From Gemmatimonadota bacterium (GTDB lineage: Bacteria; Gemmatimonadota; Gemmatimonadetes; Gemmatimonadales; Gemmatimonadaceae): DNA of 12,288 nt. The notes beneath the pieces were generated by a model, which worked only from the letters and a program-made list of their open reading frames with translations, searched no databases and was not told the DNA's origin. Position numbers and translations under genes: made by a program. Positions 1-6,057 of the stretch are shown here, piece by piece; within the stretch, counting starts at the first letter, position 1; each line of letters starts with the position of its first letter. The stretch lies in the NCBI GenBank assembly GCA_028287225.1, contig JAQBPZ010000141.1:1-12288 (forward strand), given 5' to 3'.

Positions 1-449
1 TAGCCGACCGCCCAGCGCGGGTCGGGGATGAGCGCGACCTGCGGCAGCGTCGCCACCGCCGCGGAGCCGGCCAGCCCGTGCACGAAGCCCACGGTGATGG
101 GGCGCGCGGTACTGTCGGCCACCTGGCGCTCCCCGCCGGCGAGCGTGAGCAGGCCGAGCACGACCAGCATCACGGCCACCGCGAACTCCAGCGACAGGCC
201 GAGCCGCGGCGGGATGCCGCCGATCTGCAGCTTCAGCACGATGATCGCACCGCCCACCAGCAGGATGGTCGCCGTGTGCCCGACGCCCCAGAGCACCCCC
301 GTCCGCGCCGCCTTGAGCAGGCTGCGCTGCTGCGAGACGATGGTCGTCACGGCGACGACGTGATCCGGATCGGTCGCGTGCCGCATCCCGAGGAGGAACC
401 CCAGGGTGAGCACGCCAAGGAGGGCGGTCAGCATGCCGGAATGTAACAT
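1..449 (-). CDS. NicO/UreH-like nickel/cobalt transporter (partial, C-terminus beyond window)
   Basis: Integral membrane transporter, probably moving Ni2+ or Co2+ across the inner membrane. About 149 codons are visible from the start inward; the frame is still open at base 1. The first transmembrane stretch carries H24-A-T-D-P-D29-H30, which fits the HX4DH metal-binding signature of the NiCoT/NicO superfamily. A second motif, GVGHTATI near residue 55, resembles the family's GHS/T motif, and a VHGLAGSAA stretch near residue 124 is typical of the UreH-like branch. Hydrophobic segments lie around residues 7-21, 50-72 and 84-104. The start is uncertain: ATG at 449 has no visible ribosome binding site, and Met6 (434) is an alternative. 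The metal cannot be told from sequence. The gene lies 311 bases downstream of the VWA gene on the same strand, separated by repeat element A, so co-transcription is doubtful. Family assignment is fairly secure, substrate is inference. Confidence 0.82.
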   Translation of the reverse strand, partial: MLHSGMLTALLGVLTLGFLLGMRHATDPDHVVAVTTIVSQQRSLLKAARTGVLWGVGHTATILLVGGAIIVLKLQIGGIPPRLGLSLEFAVAVMLVVLGLLTLAGGERQVADSTARPITVGFVHGLAGSAAVATLPQVALIPDPRWAVG

Positions 450-499
450 CGGCTGGCGGACCCTGCCGCCACGCCCGCCCGCCACCCCTTTGCCTGTTT

Positions 500-740
500 C
501 GTACGCGACTGCCAGCCGACTCCCGCTTCTGCCTTTTGCGTACGCGAACTTCCGCGAATCGTCGCGACCCATCCCGTGTCGGAGGCGAGGCGGCCTGTGG
601 GGTTACCCCTCGCTCCGCCGAGGCATCGCGACGATTCGCAAGTCGATTCGCAGGAACTCGCGTACGCGAAAGGCGGGCAGTCGCGTGCGCGAACGGCAGG
701 AATGGCGTACGCGAAGGGCAGGAATGGCGTGCGGGAATAG
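500..740. repeat. Intergenic palindromic element A with CGTACGCGA-type words
   Basis: This fills most of the 311-base gap between the VWA stop and the transporter start; no gene is seen there. An imperfect inverted repeat pairs about 530-567 with 625-680. The right arm is longer because it carries an extra GCGAATC-containing segment. The spacer holds a second stem, 580-590 with 608-617 (one bulge). The word CGTACGCGA occurs at 500-508, 539-547, 661-669 and 706-714, with variants at 684-692 and 728-736. Positions 658-669 are a perfect 12-base palindrome, TCGCGTACGCGA. On the right, a 21-base unit at 695-715 is repeated at 717-737 with two differences. Function is unknown; a transcribed copy would fold into a long hairpin downstream of the VWA gene. 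Confidence 0.7.
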
Positions 741-760
741 CCGCACGCCGCGGTGCGCGA

Positions 761-2041
761 TCACGACACCTTGCGCGTCTTCCGCTTCAGGAAGTCCATC
801 AGGATGAACTGACCGAGGGTCATCGTGGAGGTGAAGTACGCCTTGCCGCGGCTGATCTCGCTCATGCGCTTCACGAACTCCACGAGGGCCCGGTCGCGCG
901 CGAGCATGAAGGTGTTGATCATGATGCCCGACTTGCGGCAGGCCGCGACTTCCTGGAGGGTCTTCTCGATCACGACGAGGTCGAGGCCGAAGGAGTTCTT
1001 GTAGATCTGCCCGTCGGGCATCGTGAGCGCGCTCGGCTTGCCGTCGGTGATCATGATGATCTGGCGCATGTCCTTCTTCTGCGCCATCAGCAGCCGTCGC
1101 GCGAGCTTCAGCCCTTCCGCGGTGTTCGTGTGGTATGGGCCCACCTGCGCGCTGGCCAGCGTGGCCAGCGGGATCTCCTCCGCGCTGTCGTGGAAGAGCA
1201 CGACCTTGATGGAGTCGCCGGGAAACTGCGTGCGGATCAGGTGCGTGAGCGCCAGGGCCACCTTCTTGGCCGGCGTGAAGCGGTCCTCGCCGTACAGGAT
1301 CATCGAGTGGGAGCAGTCGAGCATCAGCACCGTCGCACAGCTCGAGCGGTACTCGGCCTGCCGCACCATGAGGTCGCTGTACTCGAGGTCCAATGGGACA
1401 CCGATCTCGCCGGTGCGGATCATGGAGGCCTTCAGCGTCTCGTTGACGTCGATGTTGAGGACGTCGCCGAACTCGTACGGCTTGCTCCACCCGTCGGACT
1501 CGATGCCCGTGGCGAGGTACGGCGTGTCGTGGCTGCCGAAGCTGGACTTGCCGAGGGAGCCGAGGAGCCCGCGCAGCGTCTTGTAGCCCAGGAAGTCGAT
1601 GCCCTTGCCGGTGAGGCTGAAGTTCACGTCGCGGGCGGCGGCCTGCGCCACCGAGCCCTTGCCCTCCAGCGGCTGGTGCGCGCCGGGCATCTGCGGCGGC
1701 GTCTCCAGGTTGAGGTAGCCCTCGGTGATCAGGCGCTGAACGAGGTCGTCGAGCAGCTTCGCGAGCTTCGCCTGCGCCTCCTCGTCCCCGCCGCCGCGCA
1801 GTGCCTCGAGCATCTCGCGCGTGAACTGTCCGCTCTCCATGAGCGCCTCGAGGATCGCCTGCCGCAGCGCGTCGAGCGATCGGTCGCCGGGCTCGTCGAA
1901 GCCCATGCCGTAGTACGATCCCTGCTCACCGCTCGCGAAGCCGGACTGCAGCAGGAAGTCGGCGAGCTTGTCGAGCAGCGACTGGAGATCGACCGCGTCG
2001 GCCATCTCCGGCGAGAACTTGCTGTACGTGTGAAAGCGCAT
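761..2041 (-). CDS. VWA-domain protein, probable partner of the MoxR-type ATPase
   Basis: A soluble protein of 426 residues with no signal peptide. Residues 1-230 are mostly helical and contain acidic, Gln/Glu-rich stretches. A von Willebrand A domain follows from about residue 235, with the full MIDAS set: D242-C-S244-H-S246 (DxSxS), a threonine at 305 or 307 (HTNT), and D333 in the ITDG motif. This implies Mg2+-dependent protein binding. Proteins of this type are usually encoded beside a MoxR/ChlI-like AAA+ ATPase and form a chelatase-like or chaperone-like pair; the likely partner here is the gene at 6058-7530. The start was moved to ATG 2041 because GGAGG at 2051-2055 lies 9 bases before it. 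The upstream in-frame ATG at 2050 touches the GGAGG and cannot use it. The exact target is unknown. Confidence 0.88.
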   Translation of the reverse strand: MRFHTYSKFSPEMADAVDLQSLLDKLADFLLQSGFASGEQGSYYGMGFDEPGDRSLDALRQAILEALMESGQFTREMLEALRGGGDEEAQAKLAKLLDDLVQRLITEGYLNLETPPQMPGAHQPLEGKGSVAQAAARDVNFSLTGKGIDFLGYKTLRGLLGSLGKSSFGSHDTPYLATGIESDGWSKPYEFGDVLNIDVNETLKASMIRTGEIGVPLDLEYSDLMVRQAEYRSSCATVLMLDCSHSMILYGEDRFTPAKKVALALTHLIRTQFPGDSIKVVLFHDSAEEIPLATLASAQVGPYHTNTAEGLKLARRLLMAQKKDMRQIIMITDGKPSALTMPDGQIYKNSFGLDLVVIEKTLQEVAACRKSGIMINTFMLARDRALVEFVKRMSEISRGKAYFTSTMTLGQFILMDFLKRKTRKVS

Positions 2042-2050
2042 CGTGATCAT

Positions 2051-2055
2051 CCTCC
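2051..2055 (-). promoter_or_regulatory. Ribosome binding site of the VWA gene
   Basis: GGAGG on the minus strand lies 9 bases before ATG 2041 and 0 bases before ATG 2050. The spacing decides in favour of 2041 as the start of the VWA protein. Confidence 0.7.
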
Positions 2056-2061
2056 GGTCTG

Positions 2062-2068
2062 ATTAATA
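2062..2068 (-). promoter_or_regulatory. Candidate -10 box for the VWA gene
   Basis: TATTAAT on the minus strand is one of very few AT-rich words in this GC-rich gap. It matches the -10 consensus at four of six positions. No convincing -35 box is present at 16-18 bases. If real, transcription would start just at or before the ribosome binding site, giving a very short leader. This is a weak call. Confidence 0.3.
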
Positions 2069-2100
2069 CCGTCGGAGGCGGGAATGTGCCATGGTCCACG

Positions 2101-2302
2101 GGCGTGAGCGGGTGGCGGTTGGCGGTGAGCGGTCGAACGGCAAGGGCGTTTGCAGTGAGCGGTTTGCGGTGAGCGGTCAGCCCTCGGGACGCTTCTACCG
2201 CTCACCGCTCACCGCAAACTGCTCACGCCCTTTGCCGTTGCTGTTGCCGTTGGCAGAGCAGTCAGGCTTCGGGAGGCTTCTACCGCCAACCGCAAACGCC
2301 CC
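2101..2302. repeat. Intergenic palindromic element B with heptamer words TGAGCGG/TTTGCGG
   Basis: It occupies the divergent gap between the VWA and MFS genes. The main inverted repeat pairs 2134-2176 with 2197-2239. The arms match except for one indel and six changes, nearly all of which swap TGAGCGG for TTTGCGG, so the same heptamers appear in a different order in the two arms. The spacer, about 2177-2196, contains CCTCGGGACGC (2182-2192). An outer perfect 12-base inverted repeat pairs 2115-2126 (GCGGTTGGCGGT) with 2282-2293. A direct repeat also links 2183-2201 and 2269-2286, both centred on GCTTCTACCGC. No open reading frame or known mobile element is visible. Its right edge sits a few bases before the candidate -10 box of the MFS gene, so it could affect that promoter. 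Confidence 0.75.
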
Positions 2303-2305
2303 TCG

Positions 2306-2311
2306 TATATT
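2306..2311 (+). promoter_or_regulatory. Candidate -10 box implying a leaderless MFS mRNA
   Basis: TATATT lies 6 bases before the GTG start of the MFS gene and matches the -10 consensus at five of six positions. Transcription from it would begin at or very near the GTG, giving a leaderless message. This agrees with the absence of any Shine-Dalgarno sequence. The expected -35 position falls inside the outer arm of element B and does not resemble TTGACA. Confidence 0.4.
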
Positions 2312-2317
2312 GTACCC

Positions 2318-3574
2318 GTGCCCCACGCCACGCCGCTCGACTCCGCCGTCGCCGCTCCCACGTCGCTCAACCCGTTCCGGGTGTTCCTGCGGCACCGGAA
2401 CTTCCGCCTCTTCCTGATCGGCCAGACGCTCTCGCTGATCGGGACGTGGATGCAGATGATGGCCGAGGGCTGGCTGGCGCTCGAGCTCACCAACAGCGCC
2501 TTTCTCGTGGGGCTGGTCGCGACGGCCTCGTCCATCCCCATCCTGCTGTTCACGATGCCCGCGGGCGCGCTCGTGGACCGGTCGGACAAGCTGCGGCTCG
2601 TTCGCATCGCACAGGTCTGCTTCCTGGTGCAGGCGATCCTGCTGTGGGCGCTCACGGTCACGCACCGCATGACGATCGGCTCGCTGCTCGGCCTGGCCTT
2701 CGTGGGCGGACTCATCGCGTCGCTGGAGATCCCCGCGCGCCAGTCGATGTTCATCGACCTGGTGGGGCGCGAGGACCTGCCGGACGCCATCGCGCTCAAC
2801 TCCAGTGGCTTCAACCTGGCCCGCATCGTGGGGCCGGCGATCTCGGCGGTGGTCATCGCGCGCCTCGGCATCGCGTGGTGCTTCTTCCTGAACGCGGTGA
2901 GCTTCGTCGCGGTGCTCGCGGGGCTGTTCATGATCAAGCTGCCGCCCTGGAAGCCGCATCCCGGCCGGGCCCGTCCGTGGGTGGGCGTGCTGCAGGCGCT
3001 GCGCTTCATGCGCGACACGCCCAAGGTCCGCGCGCTCATGCTCATGGTGACGGTCTACTCGATCCTCGGCGTGCCGGTGCTCGCGCTCATGCCGGTGGTG
3101 GCGCGACAGATGTTCGGGCTCGGCGCCGCCGGCTACGGGATGCTCCTCTCCTTTCTCGGCGCGGGCGGGCTGATCGGTGCGCTGAGCCTGGCGTCCATGG
3201 GACAGCGCGCGTCGCGGACCCGGCTGCTGGTGGTGGCATCGATGGCGTGGCCGGCGCTGCTGATCGCCTTCTCGCTCTGCCGCGTGGTCTGGCTCGGCTA
3301 TCCCCTGCTGCTGCTCATCGGCATCGCGATGATCCTGAACGGCGCCATCTCCAACGGGCTGCTCCAGTCCATCGTGCCCGACGAGCTGCGGGGACGCCTG
3401 ATGGCGGCGTACGGCCTGGTGGTCGTCGGGCTGTCCCAGTGCGTCGGCGCCTTCCTCGCGGGCTCGGTCGCCAACGTCGTCGGCGTTGCGTCCGCCATCG
3501 GCCTCTCGGCATTCCTCATGCTGGCGTACGGCGTGTGGGCGTTCTTTCGCCGCCCCGAGCTCCGCACTCTCTAG
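2318..3574 (+). CDS. MFS transporter, MFS_3/EntS-like exporter
   Basis: Inner-membrane major facilitator protein of 418 residues, the usual length, with a hydrophobic pattern consistent with about 12 membrane segments. After a short N-terminal tail, residues 19-45 (NPFRVFLRHRNFRLFLIGQ, then GTWMQ) are the typical opening of the MFS_3 family, which includes enterobactin exporter EntS and many uncharacterised proton-driven exporters. MFS motif A is visible between segments 2 and 3: G83-A-L-V-D87-R88 followed by DKLR. A later SIVPDELRGRLMA stretch (about residues 349-361) is the equivalent conserved loop of the second half. The GTG start lacks a ribosome binding site; a leaderless message is likely. 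The stop is 7 bases before the next gene, so the two are probably one operon. Substrate unknown; no siderophore genes are nearby. Confidence 0.88.
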   Translation: MPHATPLDSAVAAPTSLNPFRVFLRHRNFRLFLIGQTLSLIGTWMQMMAEGWLALELTNSAFLVGLVATASSIPILLFTMPAGALVDRSDKLRLVRIAQVCFLVQAILLWALTVTHRMTIGSLLGLAFVGGLIASLEIPARQSMFIDLVGREDLPDAIALNSSGFNLARIVGPAISAVVIARLGIAWCFFLNAVSFVAVLAGLFMIKLPPWKPHPGRARPWVGVLQALRFMRDTPKVRALMLMVTVYSILGVPVLALMPVVARQMFGLGAAGYGMLLSFLGAGGLIGALSLASMGQRASRTRLLVVASMAWPALLIAFSLCRVVWLGYPLLLLIGIAMILNGAISNGLLQSIVPDELRGRLMAAYGLVVVGLSQCVGAFLAGSVANVVGVASAIGLSAFLMLAYGVWAFFRRPELRTL

Positions 3575-3581
3575 CCGCCGG

Positions 3582-4649
3582 ATGTACGCCACCTGCCTGT
3601 TCTGCAACGGCGCGCTCGGACGCAACGACGCCATCGAGCTGTTCCCGGTCGGGCGACGACTGGCGTTCGACGCGGCGAAGGGGCGGCTGTGGGTGGTGTG
3701 CCAGCACTGCGAGCGATGGAACCTCACGCCCCTCGAGGAGCGATGGGAGGCCATCGAGGCATGCGAGCGCGCCTTCAGCGAGACCCGGCGGCGGGTCTCC
3801 ACCGACCAGATCGGCCTCGCGCGGCTGCGCGAAGGGCTGGAGCTGGTGCGCATCGGCGAGCCGCAGCGGCCCGAGATGGCCGCCTGGCGCTACGGCGACC
3901 AGTTCGGGCGGCGGCGGCGGCGCGCGATGCTCTCCGACGGTGGCATCGCCGCCGTGGTCGCCGGCTATGCGATCGCCGGCCCGGTCATGGGGCTCGTCAC
4001 GACCGTGGGTCTCGGTGGCACGGGGATCCTCCACGCCATCAACCTGGGTCGCACCATCTACCGAACGCGAAAGGTGGCCGCGCACATCCCCGCCGCCGAC
4101 GGAACGCAGCTCGTGGTGCCGCGCGACCATCTCGATCGCGCGGCGCTGCGGTGGGATCCTGACATGGACCGCTGGTCGCTCGACATCACGCATCGCCGCT
4201 CGTCCCGATCGCCGTGGTGGTACTTCGACAACATGCGGTCCGACGCCAACCTCTCGGGCGAGGATGCGATGCGTGCCGCGCGCCTCCTGCTGCCGAGCGT
4301 CAACGCGAACGGGGCGAGCCGGCGGGTCGTGGGGGACGCGGTGGACTATCTCGCCGAGGCGCCCGCTCCGGAGGCGCTCTTCGCCCGCGCCGCACGCACC
4401 TTTGCGAAGAAGGAGAGGTGGGCCGCCGTCGACCAGAAGGTGCTCCTCTCCGCGCTGCCGCCGAGCGTGCGGCTCGCGCTGGAGATGTCGGCGCACGAGG
4501 ACACCGAACGCCGCGCGCTCGAGGGAGAGCTGCACCTGCTCGAGAGCGCCTGGCGCGACGCCGAGGAGATCGCCGGCATCGCCGACGACATGTTCCTGCC
4601 GGAGTCCATCGACGCCGAGCTGAGGCGGCTCAAGGGCGAATCGCCCTGA
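3582..4649 (+). CDS. Unrecognised zinc-ribbon protein with a central hydrophobic segment
   Basis: A protein of 355 residues that I do not recognise as a named family. The N-terminus carries C5-x2-C8 and C40-x2-C43, a four-cysteine zinc-ribbon arrangement. The middle (about 120-153) is a long Gly/Ala/Val-rich hydrophobic stretch that could form one or two membrane segments, preceded by a very basic patch (GRRRRRAM, 109-116) that would favour the cytoplasmic side. The C-terminal 200 residues are charged and probably helical, with many Glu, Arg and Ala. The start is the ATG at 3582, only 7 bases after the MFS stop; an upstream in-frame start would overlap the MFS coding region. No clear ribosome binding site precedes it, so translational coupling is plausible. 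It ends 15 bases short of the convergent kinase-like gene. Confidence 0.8.
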   Translation: MYATCLFCNGALGRNDAIELFPVGRRLAFDAAKGRLWVVCQHCERWNLTPLEERWEAIEACERAFSETRRRVSTDQIGLARLREGLELVRIGEPQRPEMAAWRYGDQFGRRRRRAMLSDGGIAAVVAGYAIAGPVMGLVTTVGLGGTGILHAINLGRTIYRTRKVAAHIPAADGTQLVVPRDHLDRAALRWDPDMDRWSLDITHRRSSRSPWWYFDNMRSDANLSGEDAMRAARLLLPSVNANGASRRVVGDAVDYLAEAPAPEALFARAARTFAKKERWAAVDQKVLLSALPPSVRLALEMSAHEDTERRALEGELHLLESAWRDAEEIAGIADDMFLPESIDAELRRLKGESP

Positions 4650-4664
4650 GGGGTCACCCGCCGC

Positions 4665-5288
4665 TCAGCCGAACTGCCGCCGCGCCGCCGCCACCACCAG
4701 CGCCGCCGCACCGTCCAGCCCGAGGCGGCCGGTGTTGAGGCAGATGTCGTAGTTGGTGAAGTCGCGCCAGTCGCGCTTGAAGTGCCGCTTCACGTAGTCC
4801 GAGCGGTGCTGGTTCGTGTCGCGCACCAGCCGCGGCGCATCGGCCGGCGTGGCCTCGAGGTGCTCGATGGCGTAGCGCACCAGCGCCTCGAAGGGCGCGT
4901 AGCAGTACACGTGCAGCGCATCGGTCCGCGCGGCGAGCAGGCACTGCGCCCCTCGGCCCACGACGACCGCCGGCCCGGCGCGCACGGCCTCCGTGATGAC
5001 GCGCTGGGTGACCTCCACCATCTGCTCCTCGCTCGGCTGCGACATGAAGTCCGGCATCGCCGGCATCAGCTCGGGGACGCCGAGCGCCATCGCGCTCGCC
5101 ATGCGCTCGGCGAGCGACGACACCCGCTCCTCGCGCGCCGACACCTCGGCCGTCGTCACGCCCAGCCGCGCGGCCACCTGCTCCACGAGCTCGTTGTCGT
5201 AGACCTTCCATCCCAGCTCGGCGGCCACGCGCCGGGCCACCTCCGAGCCGCCGGAGCCGTACTGCCGCGAGATCGTGATGACTGGCAT
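4665..5288 (-). CDS. Cytidylate-kinase-like P-loop family protein
   Basis: A 207-residue cytosolic protein. The start PVITISRQYGSGG (residues 2-14) followed by SEVARRVAAELG is characteristic of the cytidylate-kinase-like family (Cytidylate_kin2). G11-S-G13-G14-S15 forms the phosphate-binding loop, which lacks the usual GKS/T lysine; this is normal in the family. Other conserved parts include VYDNELV (29-35), AVVVGRGAQCLL (109-120) and the nucleotide-lid-like D151/R158-Y160 region (YVKRHFKRDW). Length is typical. The true substrate of the family is largely untested, so CMP kinase activity should not be assumed. No Shine-Dalgarno sequence is seen: the message just before ATG 5288 is C-rich and contains CCTCC words. 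The gene lies downstream of element C and is convergent with the zinc-ribbon gene. Confidence 0.87.
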   Translation of the reverse strand: MPVITISRQYGSGGSEVARRVAAELGWKVYDNELVEQVAARLGVTTAEVSAREERVSSLAERMASAMALGVPELMPAMPDFMSQPSEEQMVEVTQRVITEAVRAGPAVVVGRGAQCLLAARTDALHVYCYAPFEALVRYAIEHLEATPADAPRLVRDTNQHRSDYVKRHFKRDWRDFTNYDICLNTGRLGLDGAAALVVAAARRQFG

Positions 5289-5318
5289 GGGGGAGGGGGG
5301 ATGGAGGAGGATAGAGCT

Positions 5319-5526
5319 GTAGGACGGGAGGACTGCATGACGGTAGGACTGTAGGAGGGTAGGACTGTAGGAGGGCGGGATGTTTGTCGGTTTCCGGCGT
5401 ACCGGTTCACGGCCGGCCTCGGGACGCAGTGGCTGACCGGGGCACGCCGTGAACCGACAGACCGGAAACCGACAAACGTCTTTCGATCCTACCGTCCTAC
5501 CATCCTACAGTCCTACGGTCCTACCG
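5319..5526. repeat. Intergenic palindromic element C built of GTAGGANN octamers
   Basis: It fills the gap between the kinase-like start and the acetyltransferase stop, ending only 5 bases before that stop. The left arm (5319-5413) starts with strict 8-base units: GTAGGACG, GGAGGACT, GCATGACG, GTAGGACT, GTAGGAGG, GTAGGACT, GTAGGAGG, GCGGGATG. The right arm (5446-5526), read on the other strand, has the units GTAGGACC, GTAGGACT, GTAGGATG, GTAGGACG and GTAGGATC. Inside the arrays are two perfect inverted blocks: GTTTGTCGGTTTCCGG (5382-5397 with 5462-5477) and CGGTTCACGGC (5403-5413 with 5446-5456). The spacer 5414-5445 contains CCTCGGGACGC (5417-5427), also present in element B. No gene is visible. 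Confidence 0.78.
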
Positions 5527-5531
5527 CTCCT

Positions 5532-6053
5532 TCACAGCTCCCTTACGCGCACCTGTTCCACCACGCCGAAGCCGAGCGCGGACCAGGCCTGTTCCGCCAT
5601 CGCACTGCCGTCCACGTTGTGCAGGCGCATCTGCGCGATGCCCCGCTCGCGCGACCAGCGGTCGGCCGCCGAGACGAGGGCGCGCAGCACGCCGCGGCGG
5701 CGGAGCTCGGGGCGAACGTACACGGACGACACATACGCGTAGCGCGCCGGTTCCAGCAGCGGGGAGCCGATGGCTTCCACGCAGCGGAGGATGCCCGCCG
5801 TCCGGCTCTCGACGTCGGCCAGGAAGATCACCTCGGTGATGGAGCGCAGCTGGGTCGCGAAGAGGTCGCGCGCGCGGGCGTCCACGTCCTTGCGGAGGCG
5901 TCCATAGATCGGGTGGCCGGGATGCTCGCGCAGGAGCGCGAGCCGGAGCTCCACCACGGCGTCGAGGTCGCGGAGGGACGCCTGGCGCACGCGCACGGCA
6001 GGCTGCCCGTCCGCGTGCACCGGCTGCGTCGCATCCGCGCTCGTCGCCTTCAT
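5532..6053 (-). CDS. GNAT-family N-acetyltransferase
   Basis: A 173-residue protein predicted to transfer an acetyl group from acetyl-CoA to an unknown acceptor. The N-terminal RVRQASLRDLDAVVEL (21-36) is the usual first strand and helix of the fold. Motif A is YVSSVYVRPELRRRGVLRAL (107-126), with R118-x-x-G121 for pyrophosphate binding; the next loop position is L123 where Gly or Ala is common. A final N-x-x-A-x-x-x-Y-like region is replaced by AWSALGFGVVE (156-166), a common GNAT ending. It starts 4 bases after the stop of the MoxR-type ATPase gene, so the two are almost certainly co-transcribed and probably translationally coupled. No strong ribosome binding site of its own is seen. Whether it acetylates a protein in the ATPase pathway is only a guess from position. 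Confidence 0.85.
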   Translation of the reverse strand: MKATSADATQPVHADGQPAVRVRQASLRDLDAVVELRLALLREHPGHPIYGRLRKDVDARARDLFATQLRSITEVIFLADVESRTAGILRCVEAIGSPLLEPARYAYVSSVYVRPELRRRGVLRALVSAADRWSRERGIAQMRLHNVDGSAMAEQAWSALGFGVVEQVRVREL

Positions 6054-6057
6054 GCGC

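Noticed and set aside
536..2062. A 508-codon open frame on the plus strand
   Set aside because: It is antisense to the VWA gene and runs through element A; its composition is shadow-like and it has no domain.
2085..2100. Sigma-54 promoter suggested by TGGCAC on the minus strand upstream of the VWA gene
   Set aside because: The -12 part (TTGC) is missing at the required spacing.
2195..3853. A 552-codon open frame on the minus strand
   Set aside because: It overlaps element B, the whole MFS gene and part of the next gene; its protein is Arg/Asp/His-rich without motifs, whereas the plus-strand frames have clear families.
4650..4664. Terminator between the convergent zinc-ribbon and kinase-like genes
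   Set aside because: The gap is only 15 bases and holds just a trivial GGG/CCC pairing without a U run.
5319..5526. CRISPR array
   Set aside because: The repeats are 8-base units with no spacers, arranged as an inverted repeat, and no cas gene is near.
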